Positions 27,526-35,501 of a stretch of 64,000 bases of DNA are shown here, piece after piece (within the stretch, counting starts at the first letter, position 1; each line of letters begins with the position of its first letter). Position numbers and translations under genes: made by a program. The notes under the pieces were generated by a model that saw nothing but the letters and a program-made list of their open reading frames with translations, made no database searches and was not told the origin of the DNA. The stretch is from Pirellulaceae bacterium (lineage in GTDB: Bacteria; Planctomycetota; Planctomycetia; Pirellulales; Pirellulaceae): contig JAGYIQ010000004.1 in NCBI GenBank assembly GCA_018402565.1, forward strand, positions 186,001 to 250,000, read 5' to 3'.

Positions 27526-28617
27526 ATGGCCAGAATGACACGCGCGGACGTCTATTGTCCGCAAGAAGTGGCGACCGTACACGTGATGAACCGCACCGTC
27601 CGGCGGTGCTTCCTCATGGGCGACGATCCCGTGACTGGCAAGAATTACGATCATCGCAAAGAATGGATGGAAACCGAGCTCCAGAATCTCGCGGCTTTAT
27701 TTTCCATAGATCTGCTCTGTTTTGCAGTTCTATCGAATCACTTCCACTTGATCCTGCGGTCTCGGCCAGACGTGGTCAAAACCTGGGATGACGCGGAGGT
27801 CGCCCGTCGCTGGCTCATGCTCTGTCCCAAACGCCGCGATAGCAACAACCAGCCGGCAGAGCCCACGCAAAAGGAGTTAGACGCGATCATCAAGGATTCC
27901 GCAAAGTTACAGCAAATCCGCCTGCGGCTGAGCGATATTTCCTGGTGGATGCGGCTACTGTGCCAGAAAATCGGTCGACGAGCCAATCTGGAAGACGGCG
28001 AGACGGGCAAGTTCTGGCAGGCACGATTCCGAGCCGTTCGGTTGCTCGATGACACTGCGATTCTGTCCTGTACAGCCTACGTGGACTTGAACGTGATTCG
28101 AGCAGGTCTAGCCGAGACGATCGAAACCAGCGTGTACACCTCGGCCCAGCAACGGGCGTTGGAGTTGCGCGCCCAGGCGACGGGGCAAACATCGAATGGT
28201 GCCCAGCCGGCGATCGACGCAGATCCGATTCAGAGGCTCAAGCCGATTGCTCGGTCGCTGAGTCCGATCTGCCTGACGGAGGAGGCCAGTGGGACCGGAC
28301 CGTGCGTACATACGGGTGGGCTACGAGCCAGCGACAAAGGGTTTTTGCCGATGACGACCGCCCAGTACTTGGAGCTGCTGGATTGGACCGCGCGGCAACT
28401 GCGATCAGACAAACGTGGTGCCACGCCCGCGACGACGGCTCCGCTGTTCGAGCGATTGGGGATCGACGCCGAGGTTTGGTGCGAGTTGACCAAAAACTTT
28501 GGCGAGCTATTCAGTGCGGTGGCCGGCAAGCCAACGGTGATCGACGCGACGCGGGGCCGCAATAGCGGTCGGCGTTACAACGTTCCTGCCAGGACGCGGC
28601 AGTTGATGCCTAACTGA
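27526..28617 (+). CDS. REP-associated tyrosine transposase (RAYT/Y1), copy 2
   Basis: About 363 residues from the ATG at 27526 behind GGAGG, with the same NHFHLIL HUH motif and AYVDLNVIRA core as copy 1. Relative to copy 1 there is a pair of compensating one-base indels around residues 55-58 (LAALFSID here, LALYFSID there). The segment after the core (TGQTSNGAQPAIDADPIQR) differs strongly from copy 1. Frame and motifs are intact, so either copy could be active. Confidence 0.85.
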   Translation: MARMTRADVYCPQEVATVHVMNRTVRRCFLMGDDPVTGKNYDHRKEWMETELQNLAALFSIDLLCFAVLSNHFHLILRSRPDVVKTWDDAEVARRWLMLCPKRRDSNNQPAEPTQKELDAIIKDSAKLQQIRLRLSDISWWMRLLCQKIGRRANLEDGETGKFWQARFRAVRLLDDTAILSCTAYVDLNVIRAGLAETIETSVYTSAQQRALELRAQATGQTSNGAQPAIDADPIQRLKPIARSLSPICLTEEASGTGPCVHTGGLRASDKGFLPMTTAQYLELLDWTARQLRSDKRGATPATTAPLFERLGIDAEVWCELTKNFGELFSAVAGKPTVIDATRGRNSGRRYNVPARTRQLMPN

Positions 28618-28639
28618 TCTGAATAAAATCGTCGCTTAG

Positions 28640-29015
28640 GCACATAGCCAATCATCCCGCTGCAGCCAAATCTTCAGCGCGGCCCCGGGACCGTTCTGAA
28701 CTGCCATAGGCACACCGTACCTTCCTGCGGCCCGCAGTTTCCACCCGAGGCGACCGAACCACCTTTTCTCGGCAATCATTGCTGCATTAACGCAGCCTTA
28801 GGTTGTCCAGCCATGTCTCTCAATCGCCGACGCTAGGTTAGCGATTGGCTATCTTCTAGCATGGTCGGCCATCTTCGGCAGATTCTACTGAGCTTCTCCT
28901 CATAGCAGCAATTGCCAAAACTTTTCGGCGATTTCTCCCAACCAGGTCGATAAGAATCGCACAGCCCCCCGCTTGCCTTTAACTTCGCCCATGGGGAACG
29001 TCCCTGGTCACACCG
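28640..29015 (+). ncRNA. Conserved non-coding tail of RAYT copy 2 (candidate structured RNA or transposon end)
   Basis: Matches the tail of copy 1 base for base from 28648 to ~29000, except one C in a C-run and one substitution at the very end. It is separated from the transposase stop by ~30 bp that differ between copies. See the entry at 21528 for structure and alternatives. Confidence 0.45.
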
Positions 29016-29017
29016 TC

Positions 29018-29605
29018 CTTGGGGACCTTGGGGACACACAATCAAAAAGGGACGCCCCCGAGATATGGTACCCGTTCGTGTGTGTCCCCAAGCGATTGCG
29101 CACAAACAAAAAGGGACGCCCCCGAGATATGGCACCCGTTCGGGCACCCGTTCGTGTGTGTCCCCCAAGCACCCCCACAAACAAAAAGGGACGCCCCCGA
29201 GATATGGCACCCGTTCGTGTGTGTCCCCCAAGCACCCCCAAGCAATTGATTGTCCCCCGTTCGTGTGGTCCCCCGGTCGTGTGTGTCCCCGAGTGAGAGT
29301 GAGTGTGCCCCCGAGTGTGCCCCCGAGTGTGCCCCGTGTGGGTCCCCCGAGTGTGTCCCCCCCCGTGTGTGTCCCCGAGTGTGTCCCCGAGTGTGTCCCC
29401 GGGTGCTTCCCCGTGTGTGTCCCCGAGTGTCGTCCCCGTGTGTGTCCCCGAGTGAGTGTGCCCGTGTGTCCCCGAGTGTGTGTGCCCCCGTGTGTGTCCC
29501 CGAGTGTGTCCCGGGTGAGTGTATCCCCAGGTGCTTCTCCCCACAGGTGCTTCCCCGAGTGCGAGTGTGTCCCCGGGTGCTTCCCCGGGTGCTTCCCCGC
29601 TGAGG
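29018..29605. repeat. GGGGACACAC palindrome array E
   Basis: Starts with a full palindrome (arms 29027-29039 and 29080-29092), followed by two more copies of the AAAAAGGGACGCCCCCGAGA segment and then about 20 half-units such as GTGTGTCCCCGAGTGTG. All the long reading frames here are read-through of the repeat. Confidence 0.85.
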
Positions 29606-29624
29606 GGCGGATATTGGTCGCGAC

Positions 29625-29716
29625 GGGGAGAGTTTGAGGGGCGAGAGTTTCGCGAAATGCCGGGAAAACAAGTGCCAAAAACGCGAACAGGCCGACGTTT
29701 TTAGGCGTCGGCCTGT
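29625..29716. repeat. Terminator-bearing dispersed repeat, partial copy
   Basis: GGCGAGAGTTTCGCGAAATG to the hairpin AGGCCGACG-TTTTTAGG-CGTCGGCCT matches the repeat next to tRNA-fMet (34522-34754) and its duplicate (32915-33142). Confidence 0.7.
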
Positions 29717-29922
29717 TGCAATAACCAGAGGGTCAAACACTGTTTGATGCCCTTACTTCAGTTGAAATTCGGGCTGGCTCTTGGGTGACCTCGGGGTTAT
29801 GGAACACACACAGCGTGAGCGTATATATCTTTAAAAATGCCTTAAAGGCGATTCATCTTCCCTTAGATCGGGATCGCTGTTTCTCGCGGTAATCAGGGAT
29901 TTGACTTTCCTCCAATCGCGTG

Positions 29923-29966
29923 GTACAAATTACCTCCCAACTTGCTTTTCAGGAGGTGTTTTGTAC
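29923..29966 (+). promoter_or_regulatory. Inverted repeat covering the ribosome binding site of the AbiEi-type gene
   Basis: Arms GTACAAATTACCTCC (29923-29937) and GGAGGTGTTTTGTAC (29952-29966) pair at 13 of 15 positions with a 14-nt loop. The right arm is the Shine-Dalgarno of the GTG at 29968. AbiEi antitoxins are known to repress their operon through inverted repeats, so it may be a DNA operator; as RNA the hairpin would hide the ribosome site. Confidence 0.6.
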
Positions 29967-29967
29967 C

Positions 29968-30585
29968 GTGATTCATTCCAATTCAACGAGTGCCGTGGAA
30001 CGAGCCGCCAAGGTGTTTCGTCAACATGGCGGAATCATGCGAATGGCCGAGGTTATTCGAGCTGGTATTACTCGAAATACCCTTTACGCGATGCGCGATG
30101 CTGGTCAAGTCGAGCAACTTGCCCGGGGGCTCTACCGACTTGCCGAAATGCCCTCTCTCAGTCAATCCGATCTGGTGACCGTCGCGGTGAAAATTCCGCA
30201 GGCTGTCATCTACCTGATATCGGCACTTGCCTTCCATGAACTGACCACACAAATTCCCCATGAGGTGTGGATCGCGATACCACGCAACGGCGAGCCGCCA
30301 AGGCTGAACTACCCACCCGTGAGAGTCTCGCGACTCAATATGTCGGCCTATGGTACTGGGATCGAGACGCATCACTCCGATGGTGTGGCGATTCGTGTTT
30401 ACTCGCGCGAAAAGAGTCTAGTGGATTGTTTCAGTCGGCGCAATCAAGTGGGGCTCGATGTCGCCCTTGAAGCGCTCAAGTCCTACCTGTCGCAAGGCAA
30501 CGTGAAAGTTGATCTCCTGATGGAATACGCGAAAGCGCTGAGGGTCGCCAAAACCATGCGGCCTTATCTGGAGGCACTGCTATGA
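29968..30585 (+). CDS. AbiEi-family antitoxin (type IV toxin-antitoxin)
   Basis: About 205 residues from a GTG at 29968, just after AGGAGGT. The N-terminal winged helix (VFRQHGGIMRMAEVIRAGIT, RNTLYAMRDAGQVEQLARGL) and the following domain (AVIYLISALAFHELTTQIPH, EVWIAIPRNG, VDCFSRRNQVGLDVALEAL) match AbiEi antitoxins. The stop overlaps an ATG as ATGA (30582-30585), the usual coupling to the AbiEii nucleotidyltransferase toxin, but what follows is not a recognisable AbiEii. It therefore looks like an antitoxin left without its toxin. Confidence 0.8.
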   Translation: MIHSNSTSAVERAAKVFRQHGGIMRMAEVIRAGITRNTLYAMRDAGQVEQLARGLYRLAEMPSLSQSDLVTVAVKIPQAVIYLISALAFHELTTQIPHEVWIAIPRNGEPPRLNYPPVRVSRLNMSAYGTGIETHHSDGVAIRVYSREKSLVDCFSRRNQVGLDVALEALKSYLSQGNVKVDLLMEYAKALRVAKTMRPYLEALL

Positions 30586-30833
30586 CCGATGAGGGCAGCT
30601 CAGGCAAATCGGATAGCCGAACGTCAGCGTTATCGCGCTGGACCAAGTGGCGCTTGGCAAGCCGACGCTGTCGAAGAGTATTCGCGAATCACTATGTTGG
30701 TGTGACGAGTTTTGAACGCCGACTTAATTGCGTGGACTCTCCCCATTCGCCCCAGAGCGACACGCCTTGCGGCGTCACAAATCTTCCTGCAACGACTCGA
30801 CAGGCAGGTTGGGTAATGCCAGTTTTGCCTTGA
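30582..30833 (+). pseudogene. Short frame in the position of the AbiEii toxin
   Basis: An 83-codon frame (MTDEGSSGKSDSRTSALSRW) coupled by ATGA to the antitoxin. It lacks any nucleotidyltransferase motif and the usual AbiEii length of 250-300 residues. A palindromic repeat begins about 35 bp after it, so the toxin was probably deleted or replaced. It could also be non-coding. Confidence 0.35.
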
Positions 30834-30867
30834 AACTACACTTTCGGGGCTAGTGCTGGCACAATCA

Positions 30868-30983
30868 ATTTTGGGATCGGTGTGGTAAAGGGGTCAGGCG
30901 TCAATTGCCGGAACAGCCCCTGCAGGTACTTCACTGGTGACGCCTGCCCCCTTCCCCCACGCCAAGACTGGCTGTGACAAAGC
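30868..30983. repeat. Palindromic dispersed repeat (REP/MITE-like), copy 2, inverted
   Basis: Arms GGTGTGGTAAAGGGGTCAGG onward (30879-30907) and the segment ending CCCTTCCCCCACGCC (30934-30963). The reverse complement matches 8686-8806, including the GCTTTGTCACAGCC end. Confidence 0.65.
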
Positions 30984-31307
30984 ACTGGAATATCGCCGCC
31001 AATTTTTCGCTGGAAAGAACTGGATGTCGAGTTACCCAATGTTTCTCTGGTTGCCTGGCGCGAAATGGCCATTCAGCGGATTGCGTCTCGGGTGGCACAT
31101 GGCGGTCACGATATGCCATTCCGGATATTCGGCGACGTACGCTCGGGGGCTAGAAACCTCAACCATCTATCACCGATCGTGGATGAGCATGGGTTTTGAA
31201 TGGTTTCATTACCCCGCCCGAAGTGATTTGGCGAAGATCTGACGGGAAGGAATGGGTAGGTAACATTGAAGTATGGAAGTTAATACAGTCCTTTGAAGGG
31301 GAAAATC

Positions 31308-31520
31308 ATGAGTCCGATCCAATCCAGTCAACAACTTGATGTCGATGGACGAGAAAGTAGCTGCCGCCTGTCGCGACGCAGGGCGTCAGGCGGTGAAGTG
31401 GCTGAGCGAACCGGTACATCAATCGTAATTTGGCAGGACGGCAAAATTGTTCATCTAACTGCCGCCGAAGCACGCGCCGAGTTCAATCAGAAACAAGAAC
31501 AATCTTCGACGCTAGCTTAA
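31308..31520 (+). pseudogene. Small hypothetical protein with compensating frameshifts
   Basis: The frame from the ATG at 31308 (AGGGGAAAA upstream) gives 70 residues and ends SIVIWQDGKIVHLTAAEARA, a segment typical of small proteins with an N-terminal helix and a WxDGK motif. The middle of this frame (RRASGGEVAERTG) looks unnatural, while the +1 frame there reads MDEKVAAACRDAGRQAVKWL, a plausible helix for the same family. Two opposite indels probably altered about 25 codons. Function unknown. Confidence 0.45.
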
Positions 31521-32914
31521 TGGCTGTGATTCCATGAATGGAACTCCGATGACCGCTGGATACGAACAAGAATTCAGCGATTGCTTAACACTCGACGGTT
31601 TTGTCGCCAGAATGCCTGCACATTGAGCCATGCAGTCAAATCAAGACACCGCAATCTATGCTCGATAGTCACGTGACAGGATCAGCAGTTACATCTGACG
31701 CTCAGCTCCGCATTTAGCCAGGATTTAGCTGATTCGCGCGCTTCGCCATGCGCGACGGCGTCTTCCGATGAAGTCAGATCAGGCGAGACCTTGGCGCGCC
31801 CTCAGTAAACGTTGTTGGCTGCCATTAGCGAAGCTGGGGACGTAAAACGGTTGATCGTCTGGTATCGTCACGACTGACGACGCTTGTTAGACCTGCAGGG
31901 TATTAGGCAATTTAATCGGAATGGCGTTCAATTACACATCTGATGCAAACTCCTGGTGGCAACTCCGCTGTCAGTCCTTATTGCATCGTAGGTGCTGCGA
32001 GTGAACTAATCGATACGACTCAGGCGGACTAAGCTGCAGTTTTAGGCGCTGTTTTTAAGCGCGGCGAAGCCAAGTTGTAGGCAGGGTTCCGTTTGGTTAT
32101 CCAGCGTTAAAAACCTCAAAAACGATGGCTGTTCATCCAGAGCGGACAAATCAGTAAGGAGTTTCCGTTTGGCTTCGCAAGGGGAAAAGCCCAGCGAACT
32201 CGCTCGCTTGGCGAATTCAGCACTTTGGATGAATCATAACGAATCAGGAAGTGGACGCCCCGATGGATCACCAAGCTTTTGTCGAACCGAGCCTACATCA
32301 GTGAGATTCGATCCTGGGGAAGTCTTAGTTACCAGGCGATCATGGAGGCCAATCGTTTCCCCAAGCTGTGTTTGACATTGTTCAAAATCAACTCTGCTTA
32401 GCAACGGAGTTCGGTAATTCGCGATGGAAAAGTGAAGACAGTCTCTCTTTGATTTCTTTCAACTCAAAGGCTGTTGTACTGCGGGCAGTGTCTTCGCCCC
32501 ATGAGCACTAGCGTCTCGATTCGAGTTATCCGTTATCGTTACTTGCGTTGCCGATCGCATGCGGGGGACGTCCACCTTGCCCAGGAGTCAATACCGGTGC
32601 GTAAGACGCACACGGATTGATTCCCTCGGTCCTGCTGGAGGCGAACGATCCGGAGTTGATCGCCTCCAAGTTCTCGACATATTGGGGCGGTCTTGACGAG
32701 ACTACGCGGTTGCATCGACCTGTTGATTTGGTCGAGCGAATTCTCTCCCACTTTAACGTGTGTGAACTGACAATCCAGTTTAAAGACGGCCTCGCTTCAA
32801 TTATTGACAAAATCAGCTCGAAGAATCTCGATTGCGACGCGGATACATAACCTGGCGGTCAAGTTTTATGAAAATCCGTCGGGTTATGGAATTAGAGACT
32901 TTTCTATAACCCAC
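31521..32914. other. 1.4-kb stretch without recognisable genes
   Basis: Only short frames with no motif, start context or family resemblance. The best is 32617-32850 on the plus strand (NDPELIASKFSTYWGGLDET), which has protein-like composition but no ribosome site. Given the decayed genes on both sides, this is probably degraded coding DNA. Confidence 0.4.
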
Positions 32915-33142
32915 CTGTCAAGAGAGTTGGAGAGTGCCGTGAGTTGGGGCGAGAAGGGGCGAAAAGTGTCCCCAAAGGATTCGCGCGGGTCGGCGGAGCG
33001 GGGTCGGAAATGGGAGAGTTGGAGAGGCGAGAGTTTTGCGAAATGCCTGGAAAACAGGGGCCAGAAACGCGAACAGGCCGACGTTTTGAGGCGTCGGCCT
33101 GATGGGCGATCGCTGCTCGACTAGCGAGCAGCAAAACAAAGA
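32915..33142. repeat. Duplicate of the tRNA-fMet downstream segment
   Basis: About 225 bp matching 34522-34757 in direct orientation: GGGGCGAAAAGTGTCCCCAA-like start, GGGTCGGAAATGG, the hairpin CAGGCCGACG/CGTCGGCCTG and the second hairpin GCTGCTCG/CGAGCAGC. It ends with TTGCGGGAG, the last bases of the tRNA 3' end, then diverges. Confidence 0.75.
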
Positions 33143-33398
33143 TTGCGGGAGCAGAACTCAGTTCGAACCTCGTTCGAGACTCGGTGATGCACAGCTCCGC
33201 TGGCCCGCAGAGCTCCGACTCAGTTCATAGTCTGCGTCAATCCGACGCGACCTCAAATACAACGTCAATCGCTGTGTCCTTTTTCGTCTTGCCCTTGGCA
33301 ATCCGTTTCTTTCCAACGACGACGACAAAGCGACTCCGGCCGCCACCGTCAATTACGCGATGATTGATCCTAGTACATCCCGTGCTGCCCCGCTGATC

Positions 33399-33590
33399 TT
33401 AATTCAGGCTGGCTGGTTTCAATCGTGCCAAATTGCTTTTGTGATAATCACTATTTCGCGTTGTCAAATGTTGCTTCGCTAAAGCGACTCTTGTCTCGAG
33501 GAGTTGGCGTTCTTGTTCATTCATTTCAAAAAATCGGCTGCATCGCCAACTTTTCCACAGCCGCCGGTGCTTTTGCTTGCTTTGTTTCAT
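33399..33590 (-). pseudogene. XRE-type antitoxin remnant, frameshifted
   Basis: The ATG complementary to 33588-33590 overlaps the toxin stop (TGATG). NEQERQLLETRVALAKQ is typical of antitoxins paired with RelE/Gp49 toxins. Upstream of it the expected KVGDAADFL appears in the neighbouring frame, separated by indels at GGCTGTGG and at a T6 run. The HTH after ALAKQ is missing. The gene is decayed. Confidence 0.6.
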
Positions 33591-33985
33591 CAGTAGTCCC
33601 TTATCATTTTTGGGCCGTTTTTGCCGACCGCTTTCGCTGCCGAGTCGTAGTTCTTAATGCGTTTTTGACAACGCTTGATAACCCTCATCCGGGATTTTTC
33701 CGGGTCTTTTTGCCCATATACATCCAGGGTAAAAACTGCGTCCGTATCTCCCGATTCGGTACATGATACGCCAGTTCTCACCATCGAACTCGCAAAGCTC
33801 CGCGGCAGGCCCGACGTCCGGCAGCATTTCGGCTTGAGGCATACAATTGTTGACCTGCTTGCAGCATCCGTAGAGTGGCTCGGCTTCTTACCTGCCCTCT
33901 GTCGTGAACGGTGGCGTGTTTAATTCGCCATGCAGCCACGTCAAGGGTTTCGTGTTGCGTGTGCCTTCCTGGTACGCTTTGCCAT
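33590..33985 (-). pseudogene. RelE/Gp49-family toxin remnant with several frameshifts
   Basis: Pieced over three frames, the minus strand from ATG 33985 encodes: MAKRTRKAH, (shift) TWLHGELNTPPFTTEG, (shift) ATLRMLQAGQQL, (shift) MLPDVGPAAELCEFDGENWR then IMYRIG, (shift in GGG) GDTDAVFTLDVYGQKDPEKS and IKRCQKRIKNYD. Each piece and their order match phage-derived Gp49-like/RelE toxins. At least four frameshifts make it non-functional, unless they are sequencing errors. Confidence 0.65.
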
Positions 33986-34521
33986 TGGTAACTCCGGATC
34001 TATTGGCTACATTGCATACCGGATATGATATATTGTCAATTGATAAAACTCGATTGGTTGCCCCGATTCTCAGAAATCTGCTCTAAGAGGACGGAAAAGC
34101 CGATATTTCCAGACCGTCACGCCCATAAATCCCTCTCATCTTCCTCCGGAGAGTGTCACGAACTCTGTGTCCCATTGAACCAGGTTTTCCCAGTCCAGTG
34201 GCCCAACAGTTGACGCAGCGTTCCCAATCGAACGGCGAAGAGCGGCACGCCTCTGCCAATCGCCACACCAACCTCTTGATCAGTCCAAGTACTGTTGTGA
34301 TATTTGATCCCTCATATTATCTGTAATCAATTCGGCGCTCGCCTGGTATTCGTACGTTTTGAATTCTGACAGGTTCTGCAGCCACTGCCGAAGGCAACTC
34401 TCTGTAACTGGGGAGTATTGCACCTGTCGTGCCGATTCGCGGCAATCGTAGCCTTTACGCTGTTTCACCCACAGCTACTCAGAGACCGCGATTATTATGA
34501 AGCAATTTGAACATGGCCCAA
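33986..34521. other. Gene-poor stretch
   Basis: No supported gene. Short frames on both strands lack motifs and ribosome sites. Confidence 0.3.
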
Positions 34522-34754
34522 CCTGCGTATCTAGAGACTTAGAGTGCCGAGATTTGGGGCGAAAGGGGGCGAAAAGTGTCCCCAAAAGTTTACCTGCGCG
34601 GGTCGGCGGAATGGGGTCGGAAATGGAGAGAGTTGGAGGGCGAGAGTTTCGCGAAATGCCGGGAAAACAGGGGCCAGAAACGCGAACAGGCCGACGTTTT
34701 GAGGCGTCGGCCTGATGGGCGATCGCTGCTCGACTAGCGAGCAGCAAAACAAAG
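34522..34754. repeat. tRNA-fMet downstream segment, reference copy of the repeat
   Basis: Direct-repeat partner of 32915-33142. It contains two consecutive hairpins downstream of the leftward tRNA gene. Confidence 0.75.
34687..34714 (-). terminator. Hairpin downstream of tRNA-fMet
   Basis: Stem CAGGCCGACG / CGTCGGCCTG with an 8-nt loop, ~40 nt after the tRNA 3' end. A second hairpin (GCTGCTCG-actag-CGAGCAGC, 34725-34745) lies between. Likely terminates or protects the tRNA transcript. Confidence 0.55.
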
Positions 34755-34828
<74 letters not shown>

Positions 34829-35501
34829 ATGGATTAGGTGCTTTGCCGCACCGGGATTACCAGTATCGGCATGACCTGGAGCAAATCTTAACGTGGGTTG
34901 GGAATAAGTCCAGAGGGGCGGACGGTTTTTTATTTGGAGGAGCGAGGGGGTCGGAACTAGGGGCGAGGGGCGAGCAGCTAGGGGGCAGCGGTTGCAAAGG
35001 GGCGGCCAGAGTTTGGGTTCAGGCGGGGCCGTTTGGGACGCGGTTTTGTGTCGGCCTCCGGGCCTTTTGATCTCAGAGCCCGCCCCCAGTGGCTGACGCC
35101 ACCGGCAGGGGTTGGGCCGGCCCGCTGGGCCGGAGGCGGGTGGGGCGGCTTGGGGCACGGTGCGCGTCCAATTGAAGGAGGTGGTGGTGGCGAAAAACGC
35201 ATGTCGGATATTTCAAAGCTGAAATTTGAAATTTCAGACTTGAAACGGAAAATGTCAAATTTAAATTTTAAAATGCAAAATCTGAAACCTCTAATGGGTG
35301 AACGCCACAACCGAGGACCGAGTTTGGCTCGCCGACGCGCATTCTGATGCAGTCGCTGCAAGTTGATGCAGATTACAAGCACAATCGGGGGTTGCGTGCT
35401 GCCGAAGTCTTTCTGCCCAAAATTTTTTGCCCTCGATTCACCCAGAGAAACTTTGTCGGACCGGCGGGCCGGCGGGGAACCGTTCAAGGTTGGGCAGTTT
35501 G
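34829..35501. other. Gene-free region upstream of the 190-bp array
   Basis: Contains an AT-rich low-complexity stretch at ~35210-35285 (GAAATTTGAAATTTCAGAC and variants). The 104-codon frame at 35033 is compositionally biased and unsupported. Confidence 0.4.

Larger units (their letters stand above)
27388..29015 (+). mobile_element. RAYT element, copy 2
   Basis: Same unit as 20277-21900, in direct orientation about 7.1 kb downstream: conserved 5' flank (CTAGGGTGTGACCTGATGTG), transposase, conserved tail, then a GGGGACACAC array. The two copies bracket the ECF sigma/kinase pair and could recombine to delete it. Confidence 0.7.

Noticed and set aside
28833-29740. Frames of 178-281 codons in array E
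   Set aside because: Low-complexity repeat read-through, no ribosome sites, open on both strands at once.
33136-33200. Second tRNA gene next to the duplicated segment
   Set aside because: Only the last ~9 bases of the tRNA are shared; no cloverleaf can be formed.
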